Assembly (NCBI GenBank): GCA_015143295.1
Contig: CM026562.1
Location: forward strand, 4,378,639-4,442,638
Reading direction: 5' to 3'
Source of the DNA: Tetracentron sinense
Taxonomy: Eukaryota; Streptophyta; Magnoliopsida; Trochodendrales; Trochodendraceae
DNA length: 64,000 bases
Part shown: piece by piece, positions 46,718 through 59,726 of the stretch
How the letters are laid out: each line of letters begins with the position of its first letter
Position numbering within the stretch: position 1 is the first letter of the stretch
The notes under the pieces: generated by a model
What the model saw: only the letters and a program-made list of their open reading frames with translations
Told to the model about the DNA's origin: nothing
Databases searched by the model: none
Translations under genes and position numbers: made by a program

Positions 46718-46939
46718 TTCTACTAATAAAAGTATAAGGAGTAACCTAAACTTTATGTAGACAAAATTAACCTTCCTTATTTTATTGTTGATAAATAAAC
46801 ATTATATTAATAAATAAAGAGATAAGTTTAGGACTAATTTTTATAGTGGCTCTTAGGGATAGTATGGCCATTATGAATTTCATTAATGGCATTCTATGTA
46901 AATAATGAGCAAATTAATTTAAGAAAGTTTACTTTTTAA

Positions 46940-47355
46940 GAGCATTCCTAGCAGTCTCACCAAATTTCACTCACCAAAATGGCCAAAACCCACAAAAAGT
47001 GGTTTTGGTGAGCCACTTTTTTAAAACACTCCCAACAGCCTCACCATTTTAACCAAAAAAAAAGAGGAGAGAGACAATATTTTATCATTTGTGTGGGAAA
47101 ATGAAAAAGGAAGAGAGAGAAATATATTATTTTATTGTTTGTGTGGGACCAAAAAAAGAAAGGGAGAGAGAAACCTTATTTTATTATTTGTGTGGGCCCA
47201 AGGGTGAGAAGATTTAACTTTGGTGAGTCTACAGTACTCACCAAACTACTGTAGACTCACCAAATGGATTTCTTCATTCTGTTGAGGCTGTTGGGAGTCA
47301 TTTTAACACATTTTTAGTCTTTTGGCTCACCAAAATAAGGCTGCTAGGAATGCTC
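46940..47355. mobile_element. Tourist-like MITE inside Helitron
   Basis: The ends gagcattcctagcagtctca and (reverse complement) gagcattcctagcagcctta are flanked by TAA on both sides (46937-46939, 47356-47358). The middle is also symmetric: gtgagtctacagta and tactgtagactcac. 416 bp, non-coding. Confidence 0.8.
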
Positions 47356-47639
47356 TAACAGAATCCTATTTAAATTAGAATTTTATTAACAGTATCCTAT
47401 TTAAATTAAAATTCTATTTACATATGCACATGTAATGAGAAAACTCCATTCTATTTAGTCTTTAGATATACACATGTGAGTTTAGAAGGTTTGTTGTTCA
47501 CAAACGTCTCTTAACTAGCTAGGCAATCTCCATATCCTATGGAGGACTCTTAAGTGAAAGTCATCTTCCTCCTATTGAAGCATGTTTATGGTGACGATTT
47601 CTTTTAAGAGTTCCAGGAATTAAAAGTTTCTCTTCTATC

Positions 47640-47908
47640 AGGCGCGATAATGTGTTCTCCTCGCCCCCAAAATAAAGAGCTCCGTATGACGACCTTCTTG
47701 AAATTTTCGGTATTACAGATACAGAATCAAAGAGTTCAAGCAGGAATGGATCAGGGAAAAAGATAAAGATGTGTCTGGTTTTAATGATTTGATAACAGGG
47801 TTTGGTGAGAGCAGTCATTTATGGTTATTTTCTTCTCTTGTATATCATGATAATGTCTCGGAATATGACGAGATCACATCCAAGTTGATATGGGAATGGA
47901 GAGACTAA
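47640..47908 (+). pseudogene. Decayed coding fragment carried by Helitron
   Basis: Read on the plus strand, one frame gives RRDNVFSSPPK, a TAA at 47673, then RAPYDDLLEIFGITDTES. After a 1-base frame change near 47726 the reading continues as EFKQEWIREKDKDVSGFNDL, then ITGFGESSHLWLFSSLVYHD and NVSEYDEITSKLIWEWRD, ending at TAA 47908. The amino-acid composition (many charged residues, Trp, no low complexity) and two long neighbouring frames look like real protein, about 85 residues. I do not recognise the family. Captured host exon material is the simplest reading; an old Helitron-encoded product is the alternative. Confidence 0.45.
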
Positions 47909-48106
47909 GCTACATTCCGGAGTCCCGTGACTGGTGTGGCCGCATGATATGGTGCATGAACTATATATATATATTTTCTTTTTCTTTTATTTTTTTTTTA
48001 TTATTTTTGGAGTCTTAGCACTCTTATATATAATTATTATTTTTACAATAAATAATTATATTTTAATAAAAAAAAGTAATACGTGCAAAGCACGTGCATT
48101 TACTAG

Positions 48107-49297
48107 TATATATAAAATTACAATATCAATTTTTTTTTCTTCTTCTTCAGACATGTCCAATTAAGAGGTGGACATTGTGTTTTAGGGTATAGTCATGGAA
48201 ATATAGGGAGGTCCCCCTAAACTTTTGAAATAAGTTGAAAATATTATTTCATTGAGCATAATCATGGGGCAAGGGATAGTTGTCTCTTAAAAATATTATA
48301 TTATATTATTTAGATATTTAATAAGGTATAGCCATGGGTAAGATGAAAACTATCTCAAACTTATGAAAACAAAATATATCTTTTATAACATATCATTTAA
48401 TTATTTAATAAGATATAATCAAGGCAATGGGACAACTACTTTGTAAACAAAAAGAAACCATACACGTTAGATATGTATAAAATATATGGAACAAATGACC
48501 CAAGAACTTAATTGAAAAAAAAAAAAAAAGAACTATACCCCCTAAACCCATTCTCCTAGACTCAAAATATTTCTTATCTCTCTAATCTTTTTTCACAAAA
48601 ATTCATCAATAATTATTACCATTTTTAATTAAACATCACGTGCCCCAGGCAAAAAAAAATGCTGACTCCACTCTCGGGTAAGAGGATATACACTACGAGA
48701 ACCACAAAAGAAAGTGTGCTTAATGTAAACATGTTGCACTTTGCAATAAGGCAGCATCAGAACATAACCAGTAGCTGCAGCACGTGTGATCGGCTGGTCC
48801 GAACATCACAACTCATATTTATTTAAATTATAAGTGGTAAAATAAAGAAGGAAAAGTGAAATAATTTATCACGGAAGGGGTGAGAAACTGAAAGAGAGAA
48901 AGATGAAGAACCGCTGGCCAAACCCACCACACCACACCTAACAACTACCCTTTCTCTTTATTTTCCCAACAGATATTGAAAACAGACACCACTTGTAATC
49001 TCACTTTCTAACCAAACACTGAGGACTATTTATGGATGGATGGTTGATACGATACGTCATGGTCTGTATTTTATAGTGGAACCCACAAAAACCCACCCGC
49101 GGTTCCGAGATCAAGTTTCATGGAAGGAAGACTGAGCCTTTGCAAAGAGGTCCTCAATCTTAACTTTATTTACACTAGGGTCAATATGTTAGGAGTTAGG
49201 TTAGTACATAAGGTAAGCCTCTTAGTCACCAAATCGAGACACGAAACCGAGTCTTCAGACCCCAAAAGGAATGCGTCCAATCACTGGAGCAAACTAG
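48107..49297. other. AT-rich intergenic DNA
   Basis: No gene, RNA or clear element is seen. Around 48255-48440 a loose repeat with (a/t)ggtatagccatggg and tattatttagatatttaataag recurs. A purine-rich patch lies near 48840-48910. Confidence 0.5.
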
Positions 49298-49306
49298 GTC
49301 AATAAT

Positions 49307-49461
49307 CTAGGTAGCACGGATACTTTGAAAATAGAAACGTACCCGTATTTTCGTATCCGTATCGCCGTATCGGATACGGTATTTCTATGGTAAAACTTAG
49401 CTGTTTTCATAATTTCTGCCGTATTGCCCGTATCTAAGTATCGCCATATCCGTGCTTACTA
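49307..49461. mobile_element. Mutator-like MITE with 9-bp TSD
   Basis: The 9-mer gtcaataat occurs at 49298-49306 and 49462-49470. Between them lies a 155-bp unit whose ends ctaggtagcacggatac and (reverse complement) tagtaagcacggatatgg are inverted. Inside, cgtatc/gatacg motifs alternate (gtatccgtatcgccgtatcg). The 9-bp TSD fits Mutator-like elements. Confidence 0.75.
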
Positions 49462-49937
49462 GTCAATAATACTCCTCATTTCCTAATGACCTAAAAGTAG
49501 CATGAGCAATGCTAGGTCCACTTTCAAATCGTCCACTCTAGCCTATTTTCATACGAGAAGACAAAATAGTATGACACATTTTTGTGAGTCCTACCACATT
49601 TAAGCTCAATTTTCAAATAAGTTCTACCTATTTAGTTTAGAGTTACCAAACTCCTTTTAAGTTCAAGTTCATGTAGACTATAGTGGAATCGAACTGGACC
49701 AGCTAGTTGAATGGTTCGATCTCGATCCAGTTATAAAAACATTATTACTAACACAATATTTAAGGGACTTTTTTAAGTAACATAGTAATTCATCGTCTAA
49801 GTACAATATTTTTTCTCTAATCAAGTACATATTATACTGGCGTTGCGGCCTAAACATATATCTCGAACCAAAAAAAAAAGTACATATTATTGCAAATTGG
49901 TGAAACTTTTCAAATGCAATTAAGGTGTCTCAAATAT

Positions 49938-50641
49938 TGTTAGTACGAGCACACCAATATTTACTGACTAGACACTATACTTAAACTTATTTCTACACAC
50001 CACAGACTTTCTCTCTTTCATCTCTAATAGAAAATGTTGGTAACCCAACCCAATGTGATTTGGAGATTGACGGATTAGAGTGTGATTTAAAGAGATATAT
50101 AAATAAATTTTAAGAGATAAATGAGAGATTTGAATAGAAATCAAACCAAAATATTTAGCATCAAACCAAAATATGTAGCATTATCTACCTAAATCATATT
50201 CTTTGCGTGCGATGAAATCGACCTCCATAGTCATCACCCATCAACTTTTCATTTTCGTATTTTCTATTGTTAGCAAGTAATGCTGACGAATATATTGATG
50301 GAAAAACTATCCTTCTTCTTTGTATGTGCCCGTGTCCTTGCATCTCTCTCTCAATAGACTTCACTCTTTGCAATTCTGCATTGTTGTTTTTCTAAGATTT
50401 TAACAACCTTTGAAATAGAAAGTAAATAAAAAAGAAAAGGAGAATGAGGACAAATGTGAATACTTGCTTTGCTTAGATGCTCCTCATTAAACTTCTTTAT
50501 TTTATTTTTAAGTGTTGTGGACAAATTGTTGGGATTGTCGGCATTTTTGACCAAAAAAGAGAGAAAAAGATGTGTATGGTGTATAGATGTAATTTTAAGA
50601 TTGGTGTGTAAGCAGTAAATATTGGTGTGCTCGTACCAGCA
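49938..50641. mobile_element. TIR element of about 700 bp
   Basis: The left tgttagtacgagcacaccaa and the reverse complement of the right tgctggtacgagcacaccaa are inverted, and the match continues through tatttactg. The internal minus-strand frame (50351-50683) overruns one end and shows no domain. The TSD was not resolved. Confidence 0.65.
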
Positions 50642-50794
50642 CCTAATATCTATTTGGAATTTGGAAATTGACGAGATTATCAAGTCAATGTTGACACTTC
50701 TACGAGATTGATCATGGAAATGCTACTTTCACTATACTTGGAATTTCTTTGGATCTCGGTTGAGCCAATAATTTTTTTCCTATTTGAAAGATTA

Positions 50795-51250
50795 GGAGCC
50801 ATTTGAATGCACTATCATTTCAAAAAAAAAATTGAAAGCGGTTTTCTATTATCAAATTTTTATAAGCAAGAAATACATTTGACATAACTAACTATTACTT
50901 GTTCAGGAAAAACAAGTTTGGTAGCCAACTAATAGCAAAAAAAATTTACCTATTGGGCTACTTAAGGGTTTACAATTAAGAAAAAAACCATAAACAAATG
51001 GTGGTGGTGTAGTGATGGTGGATGATAGTCATTGATAGAGGCAGAGCATTCCGTATTCCGTATTTTCTACTTTTATTGTTTATTTTTAAAAACAAAGGTA
51101 ACAAGATTTTTTTGTTACCTTAATTTTTGAAAATTTTGGTATTAAATTTGAAAATAATAACTATTTACGATCAAGTTTTATGGAAAAAAAATTCAAAACA
51201 AATTTGTTTTAAAAAACAAAAAAGAAAATAAAAGTGCAACCAAACGGGGC
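50795..51250. mobile_element. Second Tourist-like MITE of the 42836 family
   Basis: The right end agtgcaaccaaacggggc and the left ggagccatttgaatgcact match the ends of the 42836-43711 element. TTA flanks both sides (50792-50794, 51251-51253). The centre shares the taactattact and ggtggtggtg blocks, but the GGT run is only about 25 bp. 456 bp. Confidence 0.75.
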
Positions 51251-51253
51251 TTA

Positions 51254-54204
51254 AGTTTCTTGCAAAATGATGTATTAACCATAATTAGGAATTTTGTGGT
51301 TGGAGAAAATAAACTATACACTATATATATATCCTCATCAATTATGAACTAATTCCCATCCTCTGCTTTTTTATTTAGCTGCGCATTTTCTTTGTATATC
51401 AAATAACCAAGGACAACCTTTGGCGACAAAGTTTGCAATTACATCAACAAATAAATTGAACTTGACACTAAATAAAAATATTAGGGTCCTAATAAAATAA
51501 ATCATAATATAGTGAATGATAATAGAGATTAAAACATGAGAACACACATATATGATATTACAGATAATTTTCCTTTGGAGTATTTGAAAAGATAAAAATG
51601 ATGTTAGGAGTAAAACAATTATTTTTTAGAGAGTCCCGAGAGAAAACTAGGTAGTTGGAGAATAATTTAAGGAGGTTTTGCATATGAAAGTAAAAATAAG
51701 AGTTTGTTTTTCACTAAATATTGTATGATTCCAAGATGTTACCAGTATATTGGGATGATGGAATGGTCTAAAAAATAACAAATGAGTAAATATAATTCAA
51801 ATGATCTATACCATGCGTGATACAAAATAAGTTTAGCATGGGTCTGCTGAAGGATGATACATGTGTGATAAGCATTCATCACTTATGTAACATCCATTTC
51901 TGTTGTCCCGCCAGAGAACGACACCATTGGGATTATGAATATGTTCAAACATCTTCGATTGCTAATTTTAGAAGGAGAAATGCTTACAAGGACTTGGCCT
52001 GGTCAATGACTTGTCACTTTTTGGCACCCTAATGGGCAACCCAACCACACTAAAACTTAAAAGGTGCCTTCACAAACAAAATGGTGCCATTGGGTCCCAC
52101 CATAAACCACTCTATCTCTATAATTCCATAGCATATTTTTTATTTCAAAGAGATCGCTTAGGTTGTATTCTTTTGCTGGAACATCAAAGACCTCAGACTG
52201 GACAAATCTTGAAATATCCACGATTTAAGATTTTCACACATTTGGACATCTGATTTTCTGTCTTATTTTGTATTTGGAACTTCATGAGTGAATTTCAAGG
52301 ACTTGAATTTTATTGTTTGTATGACACTGGACAAAATTGTTAAGACTTTGAGATGCTGTTTTTTTAGACAAATTTTTATCTTCTTATTTAGGTTTTTTTT
52401 TTTTTCCCAATGAAGACCTAAAATTAATTGTGACGAACTACATAGGAAATAAGTAAGCCATTGATTAGAATAACTCAAGAGTCATTATTCAACCAACTAA
52501 AGGATAGTTTTATTACTCAATAAAATAAATAAATAATACTAGCTCAACAATAATGAACAAAAAATGAAATCCAGAATGAACGCCAAAATTATTTTTTTAA
52601 GCACCTAAGTTTACACTTTTGTAGTATTTATAAAATCTCAAATGACCTACCAGAGAGTTCTCATGGTTTAAAGTTGAAAAAATATCTATGATATTTTTAT
52701 AAATTACTAAACTTTAATTAAAAGTTATAAAAAGCCACTAAATTCTTCTAGAAAAGTAAACCATGTTTTTCAAAATTAAAAATAATCCATTTAACTTTGG
52801 AAATCCACACCTCAAAATATTGAAAACAAACACAACCTTAAAAAATTTCATAGCACTTAGGTAGCATTGATGGTCCTACCAACTTGGCCTCATACCAATT
52901 GATCAATTGATTAGATGACTTGGATCTTAATTCAAAATTATGAATTGACAAGTAAGCATTTGATGTATGAAATATGGGTACTCCCAAACTAAGTAACCAA
53001 AGCACAAGAAGGAGCGAGAGCGTCAAATTCGGATTTATAAAAGAGTCGAGAGCAGCTCCGGAGCGCATATATATATTTAATAATTTTTAATAATTATTTA
53101 TAAAATTAATAAAACCATACAATATCTAGTAATAGCAAACAAGATGCTAAGTGTAAGAGCTTTCATTTATTTCAACCATAAAAAATAATTCAAAAATGTT
53201 AGCCCCAATCACATTCTTCCATAGATGCAAGGTGGTGGCTACAAATGTCAAACAACTCTTATATTTATTTTTTATTTCGTTAAAATAACAAAAATCTCCG
53301 TGTGTTGCACCTAGTCTTGCGTCTTTGGAAAATTTTGGAGTTATTGCGATTGGTACTAGCACTCCTAAAAATAATTTAAGAGATTGACTAATTTGAAAGA
53401 TCAATTGATTGTTCAATTGGTTTATTCAATTGGTTCTGATCAACATGTTCTTGTGGATTAGGTAGATATTAAAGAATAAAGAAAAAAAGTTAAAATAAAT
53501 GAAGTGAAGTGACATGATCAAACTTAAAAAGTGAAAAGATCTTTTGCTTAAACTTCAACCCCACTTAATAAGGGTAATTACGGAAAAACATAAAAGAATA
53601 ATTGATCTTCCTTCTTGCACCCTCGTCTTCTTGCGCCTTCATCTTCTTTCCTACGACATTTAAATTGGTGAAACGGGTTCCCATTAACTTGGAAGAATGA
53701 CGTTTTCTGCACTTGGAATCCACCGTGGTTTTCACAATTTGTAACTGCACTCACCAAAAAGGCAAATCCCACCCCTACAACGGATCTGCTCTCAAACAAT
53801 GAGAGCAAGGTTTGAGAGCGGAAGCAAGCACTAGCTAGGATATGTGGTTTGGGTTACTAAGCTCCCAAATATACTCCCGAATATTAACTCTTTAATTCAA
53901 TTAAGTAAGGGAAAATATTAGATTTGGCTTAACTTATTTATATAAAGTTTCATCCGCTCTAATCTTGGCCCTTAATTATTATTTAAATTAAAGTCTTATA
54001 ATTTGGGAGTATATTTGAGATTATACTTGGGAGTACTCATAGACTGATTTTGTTGTACATGTATTGTGAGCAGTCCCATACATCTCATCACACTATATGC
54101 TCTAAAAGTAACACAAGGGGTTGCCACTCATCGGATAGTTGCAAAGTCAACATGTGTCTCGTTTAACTCTAATTTGTTAGCATTAACCTTATCATTATGA
54201 CATG
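51254..54204. other. Intergenic DNA without recognised gene
   Basis: Several short frames exist (for example 53578-53808 minus and 51817-52032 plus) but none shows a domain or clear coding character. 53150-53380 contains a diverged relative of 20930-21050 (gtggctacaaatgtcaaaca, then a gttttggagt...gcg-type block). Confidence 0.5.
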
Positions 54205-54349
54205 GGATCCTCTCTAGTAGTTGTTGGGTGGGGAGATCATCGACTTTGGTTTGTATGCATAGCACCTCGGTTGGTATGCAACCAGAGTATGTGGTATCTC
54301 CCGGGTGTTGCCAGTGGTATCCTCTTCAGTAATTACTAGAGAGGATACC
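54205..54349. mobile_element. Short fold-back element
   Basis: The inverted ends are ggatcctctctagtagttg and (reverse complement) ggtatcctctctagtaatta; 145 bp. No TSD could be fixed. Confidence 0.5.
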
Positions 54350-54523
54350 AAGTCTTACATTAATCTCAAGTCTATCACTACTCTAACCTCTCAAGTTTGC
54401 AAATGGATATCCTAGATATGTTAACTATTTTCTATAAGCAAAAATTGTATTAAACAAGCAAAAGTTGATTAAATGTATCCTTGTCTGGACACCAAATCAT
54501 ATAACTACCAAAGAGGAGTATTA

Positions 54524-54673
54524 GCCCTACTCTCACGTATTTTCTACTCTCAACATGAGCCAACCACCTGTCCAAATTTTCTTTTTACAATCACTGAAAA
54601 GTGTGTACTTTAAGAGTGATATTCGACAAATGATTGGTCCATGTTGAGAGTAAGAAACATTTGAGAGTAGGGC
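54524..54673. mobile_element. Short TIR element (GCCCTACTCTC ends)
   Basis: The ends gccctactctcacgtatttt and (reverse complement) gccctactctcaaatgtttc are inverted, with second inverted blocks tactctcaacatg on both sides. 150 bp, non-coding. Confidence 0.65.
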
Positions 54674-56923
54674 TAGCACTATTCAACTACCAAATGGAAC
54701 TTAGGTTTGCAATTGTAGAGGGCATGAAGCCTAAAATATACTTGGAACATCTCTAACATATAGTCCATTAGTCCTCTACTTTGAGAGAACGTCTTAACCA
54801 ATTTAAATGGTTTTACTTTTTCCTTAGTCACCATTAATGTGACAGTTGGAGCGTGTGCATGATTAAGATGTCATTTTAGGCTCCTTGGTCGTCCCAATGA
54901 GTTGAGATCACATGCAATTGCCATTGAACTTGAGAGTTCAAACACACTCACAGCCCCTTTAAATGCCTTTTTAGTCGAAGTTAATTTTTTTAATTTTTAT
55001 GATTAATATATTTTAATAAATATCTACACAAATCAAAATTGAATTATTTAATTCTAAGGATTAATGAATCTTAATTACAATTAATGGAATTAAAAAAAAC
55101 ATGTGTTAGATCTATTGGTGTGAGTTCCATTGAATGTCATCCTATCTCGTCGTGAGGGTTGGGTGGAGTCTCTTCTTAAAAGTGTGAGAAAGATAACTGT
55201 ACGTCCATTTTTCTTTTAATTCACTTTTTTTTGTTTTCAAACAAAAAGATAAAAAGCTGTTTTATTTTTATTTTATCCTTTTATTCAACAAAAAAGAAAA
55301 CTTTGAATAGAAAGAAAAGTGGATATAGCATTCCCCTACTAACAAAGCCAACCAAACCACATCGTGACATATAACAAAAAAAAAAAAAGGAAAATAATCA
55401 CCTCCTTAGTGAGTGATCAAATACCGTCTATTAAGTCATCAAATCTCACGCTTTAGACCCCAAAAAAATGAAGGCCCAGAGCTTGGCCTTTAATGGCTTT
55501 ATGAAAAGAAATCCTAAAAAAAATTCTCATTTAAAAAAATACCTTATTTTATAACGAGTCCAATTAAAAAAAGTCACATTTAGAATTCTGGCTTGGAGGT
55601 GTGTCTCAGTCCCATTTTAATGTCATGTGTTCTTCTTTTGGCATTAATTAACTGTGGTTAAGACTTATTAACTCTTAAGATTCACCCATTTACCTTTGGT
55701 TTTAAAAAAATAAAATAATTTTTTATTTTAACAATAAGAGTTAAAAAAAATTAACCAAAGTTCATCCAGTTGAATTGGCTTTGTGGGAGGAGCGAACTAT
55801 TGCTCATAAAAAACGGAAGAGAGAAATGATAGCCCTGGTAGCATTCTTTCATGCTTTCATTATGGTAATGACAAGTGTCTTTGATTTTTCTTATTACCTT
55901 GAGAGCACGTTAAAACTATTTCTTCTATTGAAAATTTCATTTTCTTTAACTTGTCGACGTGATAGAAATGCGTGTATTAACTTTTTTGTTGAATTATACC
56001 GGACGAGGCTAGCACTCATTAAAAAAAGAGAAATGAGAAAGCACGGTTAGGTTCCAACCACGCGATCTCTTTCACCGATCCTCTTCTTTTTAACTTAAAA
56101 CTCATTTATAGGGTTCATCCATCTAAATTTGGTTTTAAAAAAAAAAAAATTTAAAATATTAATCACAATGGATCTAACTTAATCATGGTTAGAAATGGAG
56201 GACACGGGGACACTGCGGTCAGCCAAGAATTGTCTAAAAAAAATGTTATCTTAACCGCATGCCCGGGAGGATCATGTTTGGAAATAAAATATCAAAGGAG
56301 GAGACGGAATTTTGGGAACTGGAAGTTGATTAAGCAATAAATGTAAAAACAGAAAATTTCTGTTCTTATACCAGGCAAAACACAGGAAACGCCTGGTCCA
56401 TGTGGTGCAGAAACAAATCGAGTATGGGTAATTTCAAATCATAGAGATGGGTAAAAAAGTAATTGCAACCAATTTGGAAAATAGAAAAGGACATGAATAC
56501 CTAGGAACTAAACCTGACACACTTACCGAAGAGGAACAGCGGGAAAAAAGCCTATTTACACGCTCTCAGTGTGACACGGCATGTGACTCGTGTCGCATGC
56601 TTCGCTGATTTTATCTCCTTTTCCATTGCCTTTTCGAATCAAGATCAAAAGCAGAAGCGGAATTTATATTCTATTTATTTGAGAAAATGAGAAATAAAGA
56701 AACGCTGGGCCCCACCATTTTGCTTTTGTGGACTGACTGAGACAAGAGTATAGCTGGATCCCGCAGTAGAGGGCCGCACTACGTTTGCTGCAGGAGATCT
56801 CGAAAAAGGAAAATATAGTGCGGGAATGTTTTCACGATATATTAATAAAACTCGAGACCCTAATTGTTTAATATATTAATCTAAGGTCTTAAATTTAAAT
56901 TTGTGAGGCATATTCATATGGCT
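54674..56923. other. Intergenic DNA without recognised gene
   Basis: It is AT-rich with poly-A/T runs. Pieces related to the gggacaygtg fold-back family lie near 55060-55120, 55640-55700 and 56160-56215. The 91-residue frame at 55775-56050 has no domain. Confidence 0.45.
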
Positions 56924-57211
56924 GGCCTCGGATTCTCTATAGCATATAACAGAAAAATGATCTCGGGTTACCATAATAATATGTGAAACATATGATCAGT
57001 CATTTCATTGTTTCTTTATGATTTTGACTTTTTCACATATTATATAGCATGTTACAATAAAACAATGAAAAAAAAAGAAAGAGATTCAGTGAGGAGAAGT
57101 CAAAATCATGAGTGAAAATAGAATGACTTCTCTCCTTTTATGCCACATGTGGCATAATGTGTGATAGCCTAAGATCACTTTTATGGCATATGCTGGAGAG
57201 AATCCGAGGCC
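56924..57211. mobile_element. MITE with GGCCTCGGATTCTCT ends
   Basis: The left ggcctcggattctctatagc and the reverse complement of the right ggcctcggattctctccagc are inverted and continue through atat. 288 bp. The ends resemble those of the 21067 MITE. Immediately right, catatgacagtataag occurs twice (57213 and 57233). Confidence 0.65.
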
Positions 57212-57250
57212 CATATGACAGTATAAGATCCCCATATGACAGTATAAGTT

Positions 57251-59726
57251 TCATGGATCCACTAATTATAAGAAGAGGAATGCTAACAATACACTATGGA
57301 ATTCAGAAACATTTTCGTACATTTAGCAGTTTAGGACATTTTGCATTAAGTTTGTTGATTCTCTTATTTTAAAGAAGAATTAAATCTCACAAGTTTTGAT
57401 TTTGTAATCAATTTTGTGCAGAGATTGTATGGTATCGGATAACTATCAATCTTAATGAATTATGAAGAAGAAAATATAATTACTTTTAAATAATAAAAAT
57501 AAGATTATTCTAAATATAATAATATTTATCAATATATTAGTAAGTGTTATAAGATACTTATTTTTTTATTATATCGTTTTAAGCATGTTTCTCAAGTTTA
57601 ATTCCAAGAAACATCTTTTTTATTCCGCTAAAATAAAATTATGCCGAAATAGAACAATTCTTAAAAGTGCTCCCCCTAAAATGAGTTGCTCATATTTTTA
57701 AATGAGCAACGGATCCATTATCCTGGGTTCTTGTGCCCCTTTTAACACCCGTTTAATCCTGATTAAGCTTAATTAAATTAAAACTAAGATTTTGTTTTCA
57801 TTGTTTTTGATAAACAATGGTTGGATTGCTTGAATACTAATCACAATAAGTAAATATTTAAAATTGGGGCGACCAATGAGGACGGCCCTTCCGCTATAAA
57901 AGGAACCTGGTACGTTAATTATTTTCCTTTTTAATTTGTTGCTTTAAACTGTATGAGAAGTGTATGAGAAGTGATGGTTAAAATAATAAGAAGTGTCACA
58001 TTACTGATGAATACGGAATGCTGATAGGGCTAGCAGTTCTAATCATAAGAATAGCTTGTTTGACCAGTGTACTCCTTATTTGATTGCTAGAAGTTTCTCT
58101 TAAATGACAGGTAAGATAGCCTAATCACCTGATTCTTACACGAACAACTAACCTATACAATGATCTCGATGCCTTAACAGGGCCACATAGAAAATGACCA
58201 TAATTTCTAAAATTCACATTTATAAGGTGTTGACAGAACATATAGAGAAAGATTATTCATCCACCAAAATGATTTTGTCAAATCTGATTGCTACAAATAT
58301 TGATTGGCTATGACATACTACCTCGACCAACTTAATTGTATTATTGTTGACTCGGATAAGTTAACCAATTGTAAGCATATCCTAATTGATAAGTTTTGGT
58401 CGATTATCCTAGTCCGTAATTAGAGATTACACAATTCAAACAATTATGAATCCTCCATGATGAGTAATGCAATAATAATTGTGTAACAGCATTTATATGA
58501 TTGTGCGATATAATCCCAATGAGTGATGTCTCACTCCCCTTATTAACAATTATCCCGATTGATATAGTACGTAATAGTAATTAAATAATAACACCAAAAA
58601 AAAACAAGTGTCATTCCCATGCATGGGAACTATGTGTGCAACTAGAGTAGATAATATTTGAGAACTCCAAGACTATCTTGAATAATCACAGCCACTTACC
58701 ATTAATTTTTGTTTTTTGAACTGGGGAATGATCACTAGAAAGACTAATTTGGGTGTTGGGTAACTTTTAATTTTTGTATTATTAAGTTGGTAAAAGTAAT
58801 ATTGTTTGATATATATTTATCAAATAATGTTGACCAACACACCATTGTTTATGGCATAATTTTCTTGGGTTGTTTGAGCAGATCACCTTTTACAAATTAT
58901 ATAGGATCCGCTATTTAATTTGGTCTTGCATTTCACTCTATCTATGGTTGTAACTACGACCGATATACAATTTTACTCAATGACTCAGTAAGCTGGGGGC
59001 TCCGACAAGGTTTGCAATCCAAACGTGAAATCCTGGTTTTGTTCCCATCCCCCGAAATTCTGGTTTCAATAATATTTCATTGAAATAAAGCCTCTTTTGG
59101 AATTGCAGATTTTTGGTGGAATTTTCGGATATTCAGGGTGAAATTTTGAAAATTTATTTTTTCAAATAGTTATTATTATTAATTATTAATAAAATTCCAA
59201 AATATTTTGAAATATTTCACAAAATTTTGAAATTAAAAAAAAATTATATATATAATTTTCCAAAATTTCACTGAATTTTGTAAAATTAATTATATTTAAT
59301 AAAATATTAAAAAATAAAAAACCAAAATTTCACTAAGAAATCCAAAATTTTCAAAATTTTGAGACTGATTAGAGGACCAAAATCACTGATATAACTGAAA
59401 TTTCAAACCTTGGGCTCGGAGGCCTTTATAGAGTCAACACCACTACTAAAGGAGTTCGGATCATAATCAATTGTGATTCAATTTGGAGAGTTCAATGACC
59501 CTCAAACTCAAAGTTAAGAAGCTTTAATCATTAGTAATAATTTTTTTGTAATTTTTTATCCTTAAAAACTAATGTTAGACCTAAGAATTTAATAATTAAA
59601 GGTTCTTAATCACACTTAAAAGGGACATGTGTTGAGTTGTGCATTGTTTAGGGTGAAATTGAGCTCTTCAATCCCAATTGACTAAGATCCCAACTCAACT
59701 CTCTTACCAAAGAGGTGTGACAATAT
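57251..59726. other. Intergenic DNA, one diverged fold-back
   Basis: No gene is seen. Around 59008-59413 sequences caaggtttgcaatcc and ggtttgaaatttc form weak inverted ends around an AT-rich core full of aaattttg motifs. The final bases aatat (59722-59726) flank the Copia remnant. Confidence 0.4.

Larger units (their letters stand above)
46715..48106 (+). mobile_element. Non-autonomous Helitron
   Basis: The left end is A/TCATTCTACTAATAAAAG. The right end is the hairpin ACGTGC-AAA-GCACGT (48081-48095), 7 bases, then TACTAG/T. This is the Helitron signature: 5' TC, 3' hairpin then CTRR, insertion between A and T, no TSD and no TIR. The length is 1392 bp and there is no Rep/helicase. It contains a Tourist-like MITE (46940-47355) and a decayed coding fragment (47640-47908). 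Confidence 0.7.

Noticed and set aside
53578..53808. 76-residue minus-strand frame
   Set aside because: A second overlapping frame of similar length and the lack of any motif make coding unlikely.
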